Below are positions 1 to 8,430 of a stretch of DNA of 64,000 nt, piece after piece. Source of the DNA: Gabonibacter massiliensis (GTDB lineage: Bacteria > Bacteroidota > Bacteroidia > Bacteroidales > Marinifilaceae); the NCBI GenBank assembly GCA_001487125.1, contig LN913013.1, positions 620,001 through 684,000 on the forward strand, read 5' to 3'. Position 1 is the first letter of the stretch, and every line of letters starts with the position of its first letter. The notes under the pieces are model-generated. The model made no database searches, was not told where the DNA came from, and saw only the letters and a list, made by a program, of their open reading frames with translations. The position numbers and the translations under genes are program-made.

Positions 1-1135
1 GATTACGCAAGAGATCAATTATCAATCGACTCTGGCAAAACGCATAGATTGGACTGTCGGGACTTTCGGTTTTTACAAAGACTTAACGAATAATTATTTG
101 GCATTATTCGGAGAAGACCGGCAATTGTTGCTTCCGATTGATTTGGATAAGGCTTTGTATTATAACAGTACAAAAACCTGGGGAGCTGCCGGATACGGTC
201 AGATTACCGTAAAAGATTTACTTCCCGGACTAATGCTCACCATCGGATTGAGATACGACTATGAAAAGGTAAAACTGTCGTATCGCGACAGTCTACTCTA
301 TCACGGAGAGCAAAAATTTACCGGTTATCATGATTGGAAAGAGTCTAAAGATTACAAGGAGTGGTTACCCCAATTTTCTATTTTACAGAGGTGGAGCGAC
401 CAATTGTCCGTTTACGCGAGTGTATCCAAAGGCTATAAAGCGGGAGGTTATAATATTATTTCTAATGAAATGACGTCTCAAATAGTCAAGTTGGGCTATG
501 ATAAAGAGAGCCTGTGGAATTACGAGACGGGAGTAAAATATTTTAGCCGAAACAGTAAATTCAACCTGAACGCTTCTCTTTTTTATATCGATTGGAAGGA
601 TCAGCAGATATTCGTCATGGGCATGATGGGACCAAGTATCAAGAACGCCGGAGATGCCCGAAGCATAGGAGGCGAAATGGATATGAAATGGGAATTTGTG
701 TCTCGCCTAACCTATTTCTTATCTGCAGGATACAGCGATTCGGAGTATTACCATCACCTGAACAAAGAATATGAAGGAAATAAAATCGTTATGGCCCCCG
801 ACTTCACGATGAATACGGGATTCTCTTACTATAAACGCATAAAATTTTTCTGTTTTAATACTTTGACAGCTTCTACTTCGGTAACCGGTTTCGGGACACA
901 ATATTTTGACGAAGCAAATCGCTTGAAGCAGAATCCTTATTTCCTCTGGAACATGGATTGGGGTATATCAGGGAAGTACATTGACTTCAGAATATGGGGA
1001 AAAAACATATTGAACAAAGCGTTTTTCAGCTATATGTTTACCAGTCCGGTAGGAGCCAATTTACCCGCTTATCGCCATTCAGGGCAATCCGGAGCCCCTT
1101 CAAGATTCGGAGCTTCCATTACGTTTAAAATTTAA
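1..1135 (+). CDS. TonB-dependent receptor, C-terminal part (5' end outside window)
   Basis: The frame is open from base 2 to the stop at 1133-1135, so about 377 C-terminal residues of a larger outer-membrane protein are visible. Alternating aromatic beta-strand segments, the segment S-K-G-Y-K-A-G-G-Y-N, and the closing strand ending F-G-A-S-I-T-F-K-I are typical of the 22-strand barrel of TonB-dependent receptors, which import bound iron complexes, cobalamin or glycans using inner-membrane energy. The plug domain and signal peptide lie upstream of the window, so the substrate cannot be judged. A lipoprotein gene follows after 14 bp, which suggests a two-gene unit of receptor and surface lipoprotein. 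There is no sign of a frameshift. An internal TTG at 98 could be mistaken for a start but the frame clearly continues upstream of it. Confidence 0.9.
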   Translation, partial: ITQEINYQSTLAKRIDWTVGTFGFYKDLTNNYLALFGEDRQLLLPIDLDKALYYNSTKTWGAAGYGQITVKDLLPGLMLTIGLRYDYEKVKLSYRDSLLYHGEQKFTGYHDWKESKDYKEWLPQFSILQRWSDQLSVYASVSKGYKAGGYNIISNEMTSQIVKLGYDKESLWNYETGVKYFSRNSKFNLNASLFYIDWKDQQIFVMGMMGPSIKNAGDARSIGGEMDMKWEFVSRLTYFLSAGYSDSEYYHHLNKEYEGNKIVMAPDFTMNTGFSYYKRIKFFCFNTLTASTSVTGFGTQYFDEANRLKQNPYFLWNMDWGISGKYIDFRIWGKNILNKAFFSYMFTSPVGANLPAYRHSGQSGAPSRFGASITFKI

Positions 1136-1149
1136 ATAAAACAATCATC

Positions 1150-1842
1150 ATGAAAAACAAATTGACTTCTATCATTTCGATATTATCCCTGTTATTCGTT
1201 ATCGTTTCTTGCAATGACAACAAAGAACCGGAACCCTTTTTGCAAGGAACATGGGCTTACAAAGCTCCTTATTTCGTGTTCGAATATAGCGAGGAAAACA
1301 TAGATGTGAATTGGGGAGGACAAACACTTCAATTTAAACCCGAAGAGTTAACGACGATGTTCAAGTCCATGGCAGGAACTAAAATGGGAGAATATTTTGT
1401 CGGTATACAATTTGTTTCCGAATCGGAAATGAATATCAATATGAAATTTAAAGACCAGACACAAAAGACATTAAAAGCCACTTATGAAACTCAAGGAACC
1501 AAGTTGGGTATCTTATTGGATAAAGAGAGTTTAAAAGAGATTACCGGAAAAGAATTGAATATTCCTCAACTCTCTTTCGATTATAAAATCATCAACAACC
1601 AGTTGACGGCCTATTTGAACTGGAGCTATCTGAAAGGCTTTTTAAATACACCCTATGTATCCGGTATGTTAGATCAATTATTTCCCACGTTGGCCGCAAC
1701 GCTTCTGAAAGACCAGTGGCAATTCATGCCGGAACAAGCCCAACAGGCCGTGGTCAATCAGCTGAAACAGATCTTTAACGAAGTTAAATCAAAGACAGAA
1801 GACTTAGAGATCGGTGTCGTAATGGAATCCGTTTCCCTCTAA
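1150..1842 (+). CDS. Lipoprotein, DUF4923-like
   Basis: A 230-residue protein beginning with a lipoprotein signal peptide: charged start, hydrophobic core, and V-S-C at residues 19-21, so the mature protein should be anchored through Cys21. The W-x-Y-x-x-P-x-x-x-F pattern just after the anchor and the repeated short polar beta strands recall the DUF4923 group of Bacteroidales, whose function is not known; that match is from memory and uncertain. It starts 14 bp after the TonB receptor stop and is probably cotranscribed, so it may be a surface or periplasmic partner of that receptor. No enzymatic motif is visible. Confidence 0.65.
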   Translation: MKNKLTSIISILSLLFVIVSCNDNKEPEPFLQGTWAYKAPYFVFEYSEENIDVNWGGQTLQFKPEELTTMFKSMAGTKMGEYFVGIQFVSESEMNINMKFKDQTQKTLKATYETQGTKLGILLDKESLKEITGKELNIPQLSFDYKIINNQLTAYLNWSYLKGFLNTPYVSGMLDQLFPTLAATLLKDQWQFMPEQAQQAVVNQLKQIFNEVKSKTEDLEIGVVMESVSL

Positions 1843-1873
1843 AAATGATTATATTGCAAATATATGATACTAA

Positions 1874-1907
1874 TTTGGCAAAAAAAGATTTAAATTGTAT
1901 AACTTTA
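1874..1907 (+). promoter_or_regulatory. Possible promoter of the superoxide dismutase gene
   Basis: TTTG at 1874-1877 and TAACTTTA at 1900-1907 resemble the Bacteroidota -33 and -7 boxes. The spacing of 22 bp and the final A instead of G are poorer than at other promoters here, so this is a weak call. Confidence 0.3.
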
Positions 1908-1980
1908 TAAGGCTTGAATTGCAACTTTCGTTTGGAATCGGACGTATAACAGCAGCCTGTCAAATTAAAAAAGATACATT

Positions 1981-2637
1981 ATGAAAACAGAAGAATTTAA
2001 AGAGTTAGATGTGTTGATTTCATCGAACGTAATAAATGCCAGAGGTGAGGACAAAAAATTCAAATTACCCCCTCTTCCTTATAAAGAAAACGGTTTGGAG
2101 CCTTATATCAGCGAGAAAACCATTCAATTCCATTACGGAAAACACATGGCTACTTACATCAATAATATGAACAATCTGATTGCCGGTACCGAATACGAAA
2201 ACATGTGTTTAGAAGGGATCGTGATGAAATCGGAAGGCGGTTTATTTAACAACGCCGCCCAATCTTATAATCACGCGTTTTATTTTGAGGCATTCAAACC
2301 TTACGATTCGGCCAAAGTGGTTCCAACCGGAAAAATAAAAGAGTTGATTGATAAATCTTTCGGTAGCTTCGAAGCTTTTAAAGAAGCATTCACAAAAGCC
2401 GCCACGACCTTATTTGGTTCCGGATGGGCTTGGGTGATACTTACGAAAGAAGGAAAACTCGAAATCGAACAAACCGGAAATGCGGACAATCCGTTGAAAC
2501 ACGGTAAAAAACCGATCTTAACCATAGACGTATGGGAACACGCTTACTATTTGGACACTCAAAACGCCCGTCCGAAGTACATAGAAAATTTTTGGAATAT
2601 CATTGATTGGAACGTTGTCAATCAGCGGTTAAAATAA
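1981..2637 (+). CDS. sodB: Superoxide dismutase (Fe/Mn family)
   Basis: Converts superoxide to oxygen and hydrogen peroxide in the cytoplasm. The metal ligands are visible: His51 in F-H-Y-G-K-H, the His in Y-N-H-A-F-Y-F, and Asp and His in D-V-W-E-H-A-Y-Y. The Gln in N-N-A-A-Q is the position usual for iron-type or cambialistic enzymes. The protein has 218 residues; the usual start (x-F-x-L-P-x-L-P-Y) lies near residue 27, so about 25 extra N-terminal residues precede the fold. They are not a clear signal peptide: charged, with only a short hydrophobic patch. The gene stands alone, with a terminator shared with the convergent peptidase gene. Confidence 0.95.
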   Translation: MKTEEFKELDVLISSNVINARGEDKKFKLPPLPYKENGLEPYISEKTIQFHYGKHMATYINNMNNLIAGTEYENMCLEGIVMKSEGGLFNNAAQSYNHAFYFEAFKPYDSAKVVPTGKIKELIDKSFGSFEAFKEAFTKAATTLFGSGWAWVILTKEGKLEIEQTGNADNPLKHGKKPILTIDVWEHAYYLDTQNARPKYIENFWNIIDWNVVNQRLK

Positions 2638-2668
2638 AAAATCGGGAGAAAATCTCCCGATTTTTTTT
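2635..2668. terminator. Bidirectional terminator between sodB and the S46 peptidase gene
   Basis: ATCGGGAGA (2641-2649) and TCTCCCGAT (2653-2661) form a perfect hairpin flanked by A-rich and T-rich tracts, so it can stop transcription from both converging genes. It overlaps the stop codon of the minus-strand gene. Confidence 0.85.
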
Positions 2669-4844
2669 AGGGTACAATCTCCATCTCTTCGATCAGATGT
2701 TTAGCTCCCGCGTACTTATCGATAATAAATAATACATAACGTATATCTACCGCAATATTTCGGCATATTTCCGGACTGTATTGCATATCGGACATTACCC
2801 CTTCCCAAGCCCTGTCGAAATTCAGACCGATCAGATTTCCATCCGCGTTCAACACGGGGCTTCCGGAATTTCCACCTGTCGTATGATTGGTTGCAATAAA
2901 GCAAACCGGCATCTCTCCATCCTGAGCATACGAACCGTAATCTTTGGATTCGTACAACTCTTTTAATTTCTGAGGAACATCGTAATCATAGATTGCGGGA
3001 TTGTTTTTTTCCATAATTCCCTCTAAAGTCGTATAATGCTTATAATACACGGCATCTCCCGGCGTATACCCTGCAACCTTACCATAAGCGATTCGCAAAG
3101 TTGAATTGGCATCCGGATAAAACGTTTTATCCGGTTGCATCTCCATTAAACCGGCCATCCATAAGCGATCCAGCGTTATTAATTCATTCTGTATCCGGGT
3201 TAATTCCGGTTTTATCTTTTCTTTGACCAACTCCTGAATCCCGTTCATGAATTGATATATCGGATCTTTCTTAATTTTCTGCAAACCCTTAGGCGTCACA
3301 TGTTTTACAAACTCAAGAAGAGCCTCCCGATGCGTGAATAAGGATTTTTTAAAGATATCCGCCGCATAATGATCGTAACTCTTCTCTCCGTGTTTGATAT
3401 ATTTGGAATTTAATTTGACCATGCCAGGGATCCACTCCTCTCCCAACTCCTCATTATTATACAACCGAAGCATCTCTGCCATGATTTTCTGATCGGTAGC
3501 CGCATCATAATCTTTATAAAACGCCTCAATCTTTTCCGTAAGTAATTTTTTATACTCCTCTTTGTCGTCAACTTTATCATAAAGATCAAAAAGTTTGGAT
3601 AAAGAGGATGCCAAACCAACGATTTCGGCACCGCGCAAACCGGCTTCCATGGCATAGGCTCCGGCTAATGCAAAATCCTTTCTTCTCTCGTACAGATTGC
3701 GGTAGCGGTCTGTTAATCCGATATATTGCGTTTTCTGTTCGCCACGCGCCCATCGATCGAATAGCTGTTCCAATTTTTTCTTTTGTTCTGCTGTTTTGAA
3801 ACGTTCCAGTCCTTTAATCTCACCCTGCCACTTTTTCCAGGCATTAGCCACATTCGCGGCTTTGGCGGCATATTTAATACGTAATAATTCATCCGAATTC
3901 ATAGCGGCATTAATGACATTCAATTTCGCCGTCCGGATTTTGATTTTATGAGGATCTTCTATGTTTGCGATCTGTTCGATAGCATACGAGGTTAAGTATT
4001 CCTGCGTAGTTCCCGGATAACCGAAAACCATCGTAAAATCACCTTCCTTTACTCCTCCTGTTGATATCTTAAAATACTTGGCCGGAGTATAGGGTATGTT
4101 ATCTTGTGAATAATCGGCCGGTTCGTTGTCTTTTCCGGCATATATCCGTAAAACGGAAAAATCCCCCGTATGGCGAGGCCATACCCAATTATCCGTGTCT
4201 CCTCCGAACTTACCTATTGCAGAAGCCGGAGCTCCCACCAAGCGTACATCCCGATAGATTTTAAATACCGACAAAAAATATTGGTTCCCGTTGAAATAAG
4301 GTTTAATATTAGCTTTCAAATTCGTTCCTTTTACCGCTTCCGACTCTAATCTCCGGGCTGTTTGCGTAACGGCTTCGATTCTCTCTTCTTCTGTCATTCC
4401 GGGTTTTACGGCCGCATTGATTTTATCCGTAACGTCTTCCATTCGTACCAGGATAGAAGCCGTAATCTTGGGATTGGCCAATTCCGCTTTTTTATCCTGC
4501 GCCCAAAAACCATCTTTCAAGTAATTGTGTTCCAGACTGGAATGAGCCTGAATCATTCCAAAAGAGCAATGGTGGTTCGTAATAACGAGTCCTTCGTTAC
4601 TCACTATTTCCCCCGTACAAAAGTGATGGAACGGTGAATCTTCCCGCCCCAAACCGATAACTGCATCTTTCAAGGAGGCGTGATTAATATCGTAAATATC
4701 TTCCGCGGTAAGTTTAAAACCGGCTTTTTGCATATCTTCGATATTATACTTCTTTAATAACATAGGAATCCACATTCCCTCGTCTGCCATACTGGGCAGG
4801 GCCAATAGGACAAAGGCCAAAAAACATACTGCAATTTTTCTCAT
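2667..4844 (-). CDS. S46 family dipeptidyl peptidase, probably DPP11 (Asp/Glu specific)
   Basis: A 725-residue periplasmic serine exopeptidase that cleaves dipeptides from peptide N-termini; the family is confined mainly to Bacteroidota. A signal peptide (about residues 1-20, ending S-M-A) leads into the mature chain. The catalytic His is in N-H-H-C (His91/92), the Asp in G-G-D-T-D-N-W, and Ser660 in G-G-N-S-G-S-P-V. Known from Porphyromonas gingivalis: the residue 18 positions after the catalytic Ser sets specificity, Gly in DPP7 and Arg in DPP11. Here it is Arg678, so acidic P1 residues are predicted. It lies 31 bp after maf and may be the last gene of that cluster. Its products would feed Asp/Glu fermentation. 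Confidence 0.9.
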   Translation of the reverse strand: MRKIAVCFLAFVLLALPSMADEGMWIPMLLKKYNIEDMQKAGFKLTAEDIYDINHASLKDAVIGLGREDSPFHHFCTGEIVSNEGLVITNHHCSFGMIQAHSSLEHNYLKDGFWAQDKKAELANPKITASILVRMEDVTDKINAAVKPGMTEEERIEAVTQTARRLESEAVKGTNLKANIKPYFNGNQYFLSVFKIYRDVRLVGAPASAIGKFGGDTDNWVWPRHTGDFSVLRIYAGKDNEPADYSQDNIPYTPAKYFKISTGGVKEGDFTMVFGYPGTTQEYLTSYAIEQIANIEDPHKIKIRTAKLNVINAAMNSDELLRIKYAAKAANVANAWKKWQGEIKGLERFKTAEQKKKLEQLFDRWARGEQKTQYIGLTDRYRNLYERRKDFALAGAYAMEAGLRGAEIVGLASSLSKLFDLYDKVDDKEEYKKLLTEKIEAFYKDYDAATDQKIMAEMLRLYNNEELGEEWIPGMVKLNSKYIKHGEKSYDHYAADIFKKSLFTHREALLEFVKHVTPKGLQKIKKDPIYQFMNGIQELVKEKIKPELTRIQNELITLDRLWMAGLMEMQPDKTFYPDANSTLRIAYGKVAGYTPGDAVYYKHYTTLEGIMEKNNPAIYDYDVPQKLKELYESKDYGSYAQDGEMPVCFIATNHTTGGNSGSPVLNADGNLIGLNFDRAWEGVMSDMQYSPEICRNIAVDIRYVLFIIDKYAGAKHLIEEMEIVP

Positions 4845-4875
4845 ATATAACGATTTAAAATGATTTTTATCGAAT

Positions 4876-5457
4876 TTACCAATCCAGATTCTTTAAGGTC
4901 TCGTAAAGCTTCTGCGTAGGTAACCCCATTACATTATAGAACGATCCTTCTACTCTCTCAATCCCGATATACCCGATCCACTCCTGAATTCCGTAGGCTC
5001 CCGCCTTATCAAAAGGTTGAAACGTATCCACGTAAAATATGATCTCTTCATCCGATAGAGTGTTGAAATAGACGTTCGTAAAAACCGAGAACGAGTGTTG
5101 TCGCATCGTCGTGGTCAAAGTAACACCTGTTACAACCACGTGTCGACGTCCGGATAATTCCTTCAACATACGGATGGCCATATCCCGATTTTGAGGCTTA
5201 CCAATAATTTTGTCATGGAGGCATACCACCGTGTCTGCAGTAACCAATAATTCATTCTTTTCCAATTCATGTCGAAAAGCTTCCGCTTTCAAACGGGAAA
5301 GAAATTCCGGTACCCGCGTAACAGGTATATCCTCCGGATATTTTTCTTCGATGTTTTTCGTCCGGACCTCAAACGTGAATCCGGCATCCCTCATTAATTG
5401 CTGTCTCCGGGGGGAAGACGACGCCAAAATCAATTTATAATTGTTAATAATATCCAT
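4876..5457 (-). CDS. maf: Maf family nucleotide pyrophosphatase
   Basis: A 193-residue cytoplasmic house-cleaning enzyme that hydrolyses non-canonical or modified nucleoside triphosphates. The N-terminal S-S-S-P-R-R-Q-Q-L motif, the V-T-A-D-T-V-V core and G-K-P-Q-N are the family signature. Length and start match the family. It starts 2 bp after the stop of the UbiA-type gene, so the two are translated from the same message. Old annotations call it a septum formation inhibitor. Confidence 0.93.
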   Translation of the reverse strand: MDIINNYKLILASSSPRRQQLMRDAGFTFEVRTKNIEEKYPEDIPVTRVPEFLSRLKAEAFRHELEKNELLVTADTVVCLHDKIIGKPQNRDMAIRMLKELSGRRHVVVTGVTLTTTMRQHSFSVFTNVYFNTLSDEEIIFYVDTFQPFDKAGAYGIQEWIGYIGIERVEGSFYNVMGLPTQKLYETLKNLDW

Positions 5458-5459
5458 GT

Positions 5460-6404
5460 TTACGCTACACTATTAAAGAAGTATTGTAACAACAAGCTAA
5501 ATCCCACACACAGAACCATAATAAGGCGTATCAAATAGAATTGAAATTTTTTACGATCATCCCTTAAAACCGAATAGACATAGAACAAATAGGGTATGAA
5601 TAGACCAACTGCAAAATATCCTAATACGACCCACGAATGTGAAAATTCTATGGCATAAAGTACGAACATGGATACAATGCACCAGCATACGAGAATAGAG
5701 ATAAAAATTTTAGTCTTTCTGATTCCCAATTTTACCGGAAAAGTCATCACTCCGTCATCCCGGTCTCCCTCTATACTGTATATATCTTTATTGACTTCAT
5801 AAATCCACATGTTGAAAAAAAGAAAATAAGAGAACCATCCCGTCCAATACAATACGGCATTGAAGTTTATTCCCGTTTTTGCGATAACATCCGAATAAGT
5901 ATGAGTCAAAAGAGGGATTTCAAACAATACCGCGGACAACGGAATGCAACCGGCCAAAAAAGCCACGATCAGATTTCCCCAGACAAAACGTTTTTTATAG
6001 CGTGAAGAGTAGAACCAAAGCAAAAGCGAAACGGCCAAAAATAAAATCCCGAATTCCCAATGGCCAACTCGTTCTCCCATGTAAAATGCAATGACAACGG
6101 CTACTATATTTAAAAAAGTGTGCAAGATGATAGCCATACGCCTGCTTATCGTTTTTCCGACAATAATCTCCCGGTTTCCCGAAAGTCGGTCTGTCTTCGT
6201 GTCAAAATAGTCATTGATCACGTACGCTGCTGAAACAAGGCAACAGACAGAAACTACAAGGAACGAAAAATCTCCATCCGACAACTGCAAGGAAAATCCT
6301 CCCCGCACCAAGAGCGGTACGATAACGAAGTAACGCATTGCATACATGGTAAAAGCAGCAAAGGCAATTGTTCGTAAACGGATTAATTTAAAAATTTCCA
6401 ACAT
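5460..6404 (-). CDS. UbiA family prenyltransferase
   Basis: A 314-residue membrane protein with about eight hydrophobic helices. It carries the two Asp-rich motifs that bind magnesium and the prenyl diphosphate: N-D-Y-F-D-T-K-T-D near residue 65, and K-D-I-x-x-x-E-G-D-R-D-D-G in the second half. Bacteroidota members in this position are often named geranylgeranylglycerol-phosphate geranylgeranyltransferase-like; I cannot confirm the acceptor substrate. Neighbours are KdsC upstream (54 bp) and Maf downstream (2 bp). Menaquinone or another lipid-linked product is possible. Confidence 0.8.
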   Translation of the reverse strand: MLEIFKLIRLRTIAFAAFTMYAMRYFVIVPLLVRGGFSLQLSDGDFSFLVVSVCCLVSAAYVINDYFDTKTDRLSGNREIIVGKTISRRMAIILHTFLNIVAVVIAFYMGERVGHWEFGILFLAVSLLLWFYSSRYKKRFVWGNLIVAFLAGCIPLSAVLFEIPLLTHTYSDVIAKTGINFNAVLYWTGWFSYFLFFNMWIYEVNKDIYSIEGDRDDGVMTFPVKLGIRKTKIFISILVCWCIVSMFVLYAIEFSHSWVVLGYFAVGLFIPYLFYVYSVLRDDRKKFQFYLIRLIMVLCVGFSLLLQYFFNSVA

Positions 6405-6458
6405 CTATAAATTCTTGTAGTTAAACGCTAAGATCGTTACTGACTTTCGCCCATTTTA

Positions 6459-6995
6459 TTACATGCACTTTACATAACATTGCGTATCCATCCACTCCCC
6501 TTTGGCCTTCAATACTTGAGATACTACATCCCTTACACAACCCAATCCCCCGGGGATATCGGAAATATAACGGGAAATCGACTTTATTTCTTCACAGGCA
6601 TCAGCGGGACATACAGGTATACCGACTTGGGTCATTACGTTGTAATCCGGTATATCATCCCCCATATACATCACCTCTTCCCTTTTCAAACAATGCTTTC
6701 GTAGAAATTCGTCCAATGCCTCCACCTTATTCGCGATACCGAGATAAATATCCTGAATACCCAGTTTTTGAAAACGTTCCCTTATTCCGGGAGCGTACCC
6801 TCCCGATATAATACATACCGGATAGCCTTTTTTGATACAATACATCATGGCATAGCCGTCTTTTGTACACGATGTCCTTACCAATTCCCCTTCAGGGGTA
6901 ATATTCATCTCGTGGCGGGAAAAAACACCATCCACATCAAAGGCAAATGCCTTTATCGTTTTAAGTTCTTCTTTAAAAAAATTCATATTATTCAT
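6459..6995 (-). CDS. kdsC: KdsC-like HAD phosphatase (KDO 8-phosphate phosphatase)
   Basis: A 178-residue HAD-superfamily enzyme expected to remove phosphate from 3-deoxy-D-manno-octulosonate 8-phosphate during lipopolysaccharide inner-core synthesis. It shows motif I F-D-V-D-G-V, the S-G-G loop (motif II), the conserved Lys of I-A-N-K-V, and motif IV G-D-D-I-P-D. There is no cap domain, in keeping with the C0 tetrameric KdsC type. The start is 3 bp from the stop of the Rossmann/DUF2520 gene; a second in-frame ATG (M4) is also possible. A broader sugar-phosphate role cannot be excluded. Confidence 0.87.
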   Translation of the reverse strand: MNNMNFFKEELKTIKAFAFDVDGVFSRHEMNITPEGELVRTSCTKDGYAMMYCIKKGYPVCIISGGYAPGIRERFQKLGIQDIYLGIANKVEALDEFLRKHCLKREEVMYMGDDIPDYNVMTQVGIPVCPADACEEIKSISRYISDIPGGLGCVRDVVSQVLKAKGEWMDTQCYVKCM

Positions 6996-6998
6996 TTA

Positions 6999-7829
6999 TT
7001 ACCAAAGTGTTGGCATATCCGCTATTTCATCTTGATTCGTCGGATTATCCTCTTTCGTCTGACTCTCTTTAATCATTTCCGACAATAAAGCATACAGCTT
7101 TAATAAATTTTTATTCTCTTTCAACATACTCTTATGCCCGTTCAGGATAGATTCATCTCCCCGTTTAGCCGGTCCGGTTTGAGCCTCCATAGGAGTCATT
7201 AACATGACTTTGTGTGCCGTTTCGAAGATCAAAGGCCGTAAGACCGAAAAAGGCAACCCACTATTTTCCAACATTTTTTCAGCTATATGATACAAGTAAT
7301 TAGGAAAATTACAAGCAAAAACGGCTGCCAAGTGTAGCTCTTTACGCTGATCCGAATGGACGGGATATATATTATCCGATAAATCAGTTGCCAACTCCCT
7401 TATTCTCTCCATTGCAACAGGAGAATTCCCTTCTATACACAGGGGGATTTCCTTGAAATTCAAATCTCTTCCTTTAGAAAAAGTCTGAACAGGATAAATA
7501 ACCCCGTATTGTTTCGAAAAAGGTTTGAGAATCTCCATAGGAAGACTTCCTGACGTATGCAGTAAGAGTGCATCATCATGTATTCTAATTGACTTCAAAA
7601 GAGGATGTAACACGTCGTCACTTACACAAAAAAAATATATATCCCCATCCGGATAAATTTGTGAAAGATCAGATGTATAAGAGATACCTGTTTTGCGACC
7701 TAATTCTCTTGCGGATTCGATGGTACGGCTGTATATCTGACATAAATTGGCTCCCGCTTTCAATAAAGCGGCGGCTAAATGATGTGCCACGTTACCGGCC
7801 CCGACTAATATGATTTTATCTTGTCTCAT
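6999..7829 (-). CDS. Rossmann-fold oxidoreductase-like protein with DUF2520 domain
   Basis: A 276-residue protein with an N-terminal nucleotide-binding fold (G-A-G-N-V-A near residue 11) followed by a helical DUF2520 domain with the H-L-A-A-V-F-A-C-N-F-P-N-Y-L segment. It resembles the ProC / 6-phosphogluconate dehydrogenase-like fold. No substrate is established for this family as far as I know. The start overlaps the stop of the upstream gene by 4 bp (ATGA), and KdsC follows after 3 bp, so translation is probably coupled. Conservation next to kdsC and maf suggests an envelope-related role, but this is inference. Confidence 0.8.
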   Translation of the reverse strand: MRQDKIILVGAGNVAHHLAAALLKAGANLCQIYSRTIESARELGRKTGISYTSDLSQIYPDGDIYFFCVSDDVLHPLLKSIRIHDDALLLHTSGSLPMEILKPFSKQYGVIYPVQTFSKGRDLNFKEIPLCIEGNSPVAMERIRELATDLSDNIYPVHSDQRKELHLAAVFACNFPNYLYHIAEKMLENSGLPFSVLRPLIFETAHKVMLMTPMEAQTGPAKRGDESILNGHKSMLKENKNLLKLYALLSEMIKESQTKEDNPTNQDEIADMPTLW

Positions 7830-8311
7830 TCCTGATATCCTATATTTTTCGGTTTTATTTTCCCCGTCTTCAACGCCTCACAAAGACGATCGACAGCTTT
7901 GCAAATATCTTCATAAAAAAACTCAGAAATCAATACCAACTTTCCCTCCGTAACCTCCAAATGCTTATATCCATTTTTATTTTCATTCCGGTTTATTAGC
8001 AGTAAATCTCCCCCAGGAATAAAGGTATGAGTCATTTGGTTGCGTAGTTTATCGTACAAGTAATAATTCTCATTTAACAAACGGTAGCGTCCTCCGAACA
8101 ATTTTGTAACACCGGAGGCAAATCTTTTAGCAGACTGCCCTTTAGCCTTCATCGGTTTCGTATCCAAAAAACTTCCCAGCACCTCAACAGCTTGTCCCAT
8201 AATAACAAACTGCATATACGATAATTCGAGTTCCACAACCTTCGAGAGCTCTTTTATCATGACATTCCGCAAGAAATATTCTATCCGATTGATTTGTTCG
8301 CTTGTTTCCAT
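7826..8311 (-). CDS. Conserved hypothetical protein, helical
   Basis: A 161-residue soluble protein, mostly alpha-helical, with no signal peptide or membrane segment. The first in-frame ATG is at 8311; an upstream TTG would add four residues but is less likely. The middle contains L-Y-D-K-L-R-N-Q-M-T-H-T-F, which superficially recalls the R-x-x-x-x-H of HEPN-type folds. I would not assign RNase activity from that. It is the first gene of the minus-strand cluster and overlaps the DUF2520 gene by 4 bp. The function is unknown to me. Confidence 0.65.
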   Translation of the reverse strand: METSEQINRIEYFLRNVMIKELSKVVELELSYMQFVIMGQAVEVLGSFLDTKPMKAKGQSAKRFASGVTKLFGGRYRLLNENYYLYDKLRNQMTHTFIPGGDLLLINRNENKNGYKHLEVTEGKLVLISEFFYEDICKAVDRLCEALKTGKIKPKNIGYQE

Positions 8312-8411
8312 AATTCCAGCCAAAATTAAGGCAAATAATTGAAAGTTGAAAATGGATGCAAGAGAATATAAAGTTTAAGAACTTTAACGATCACTTATTC
8401 GTTTTATCCTG

Positions 8412-8419
8412 TAACTTTG
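8412..8419 (+). promoter_or_regulatory. -7 box before the class IV aminotransferase gene
   Basis: TAACTTTG fits TAnnTTTG. No good TTTG lies at the expected upstream distance. A start site just after it would leave only a few bases before the ATG at 8431, so ATG 8443 may be the used start. Confidence 0.4.
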
Positions 8420-8430
8420 CGTCAGGTTAA

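Noticed and set aside
7826-8311. HEPN-type toxin from the R-N-Q-M-T-H segment
   Set aside because: The spacing matches R-x-x-x-x-H loosely, but there is no antitoxin gene and the neighbours are housekeeping genes.
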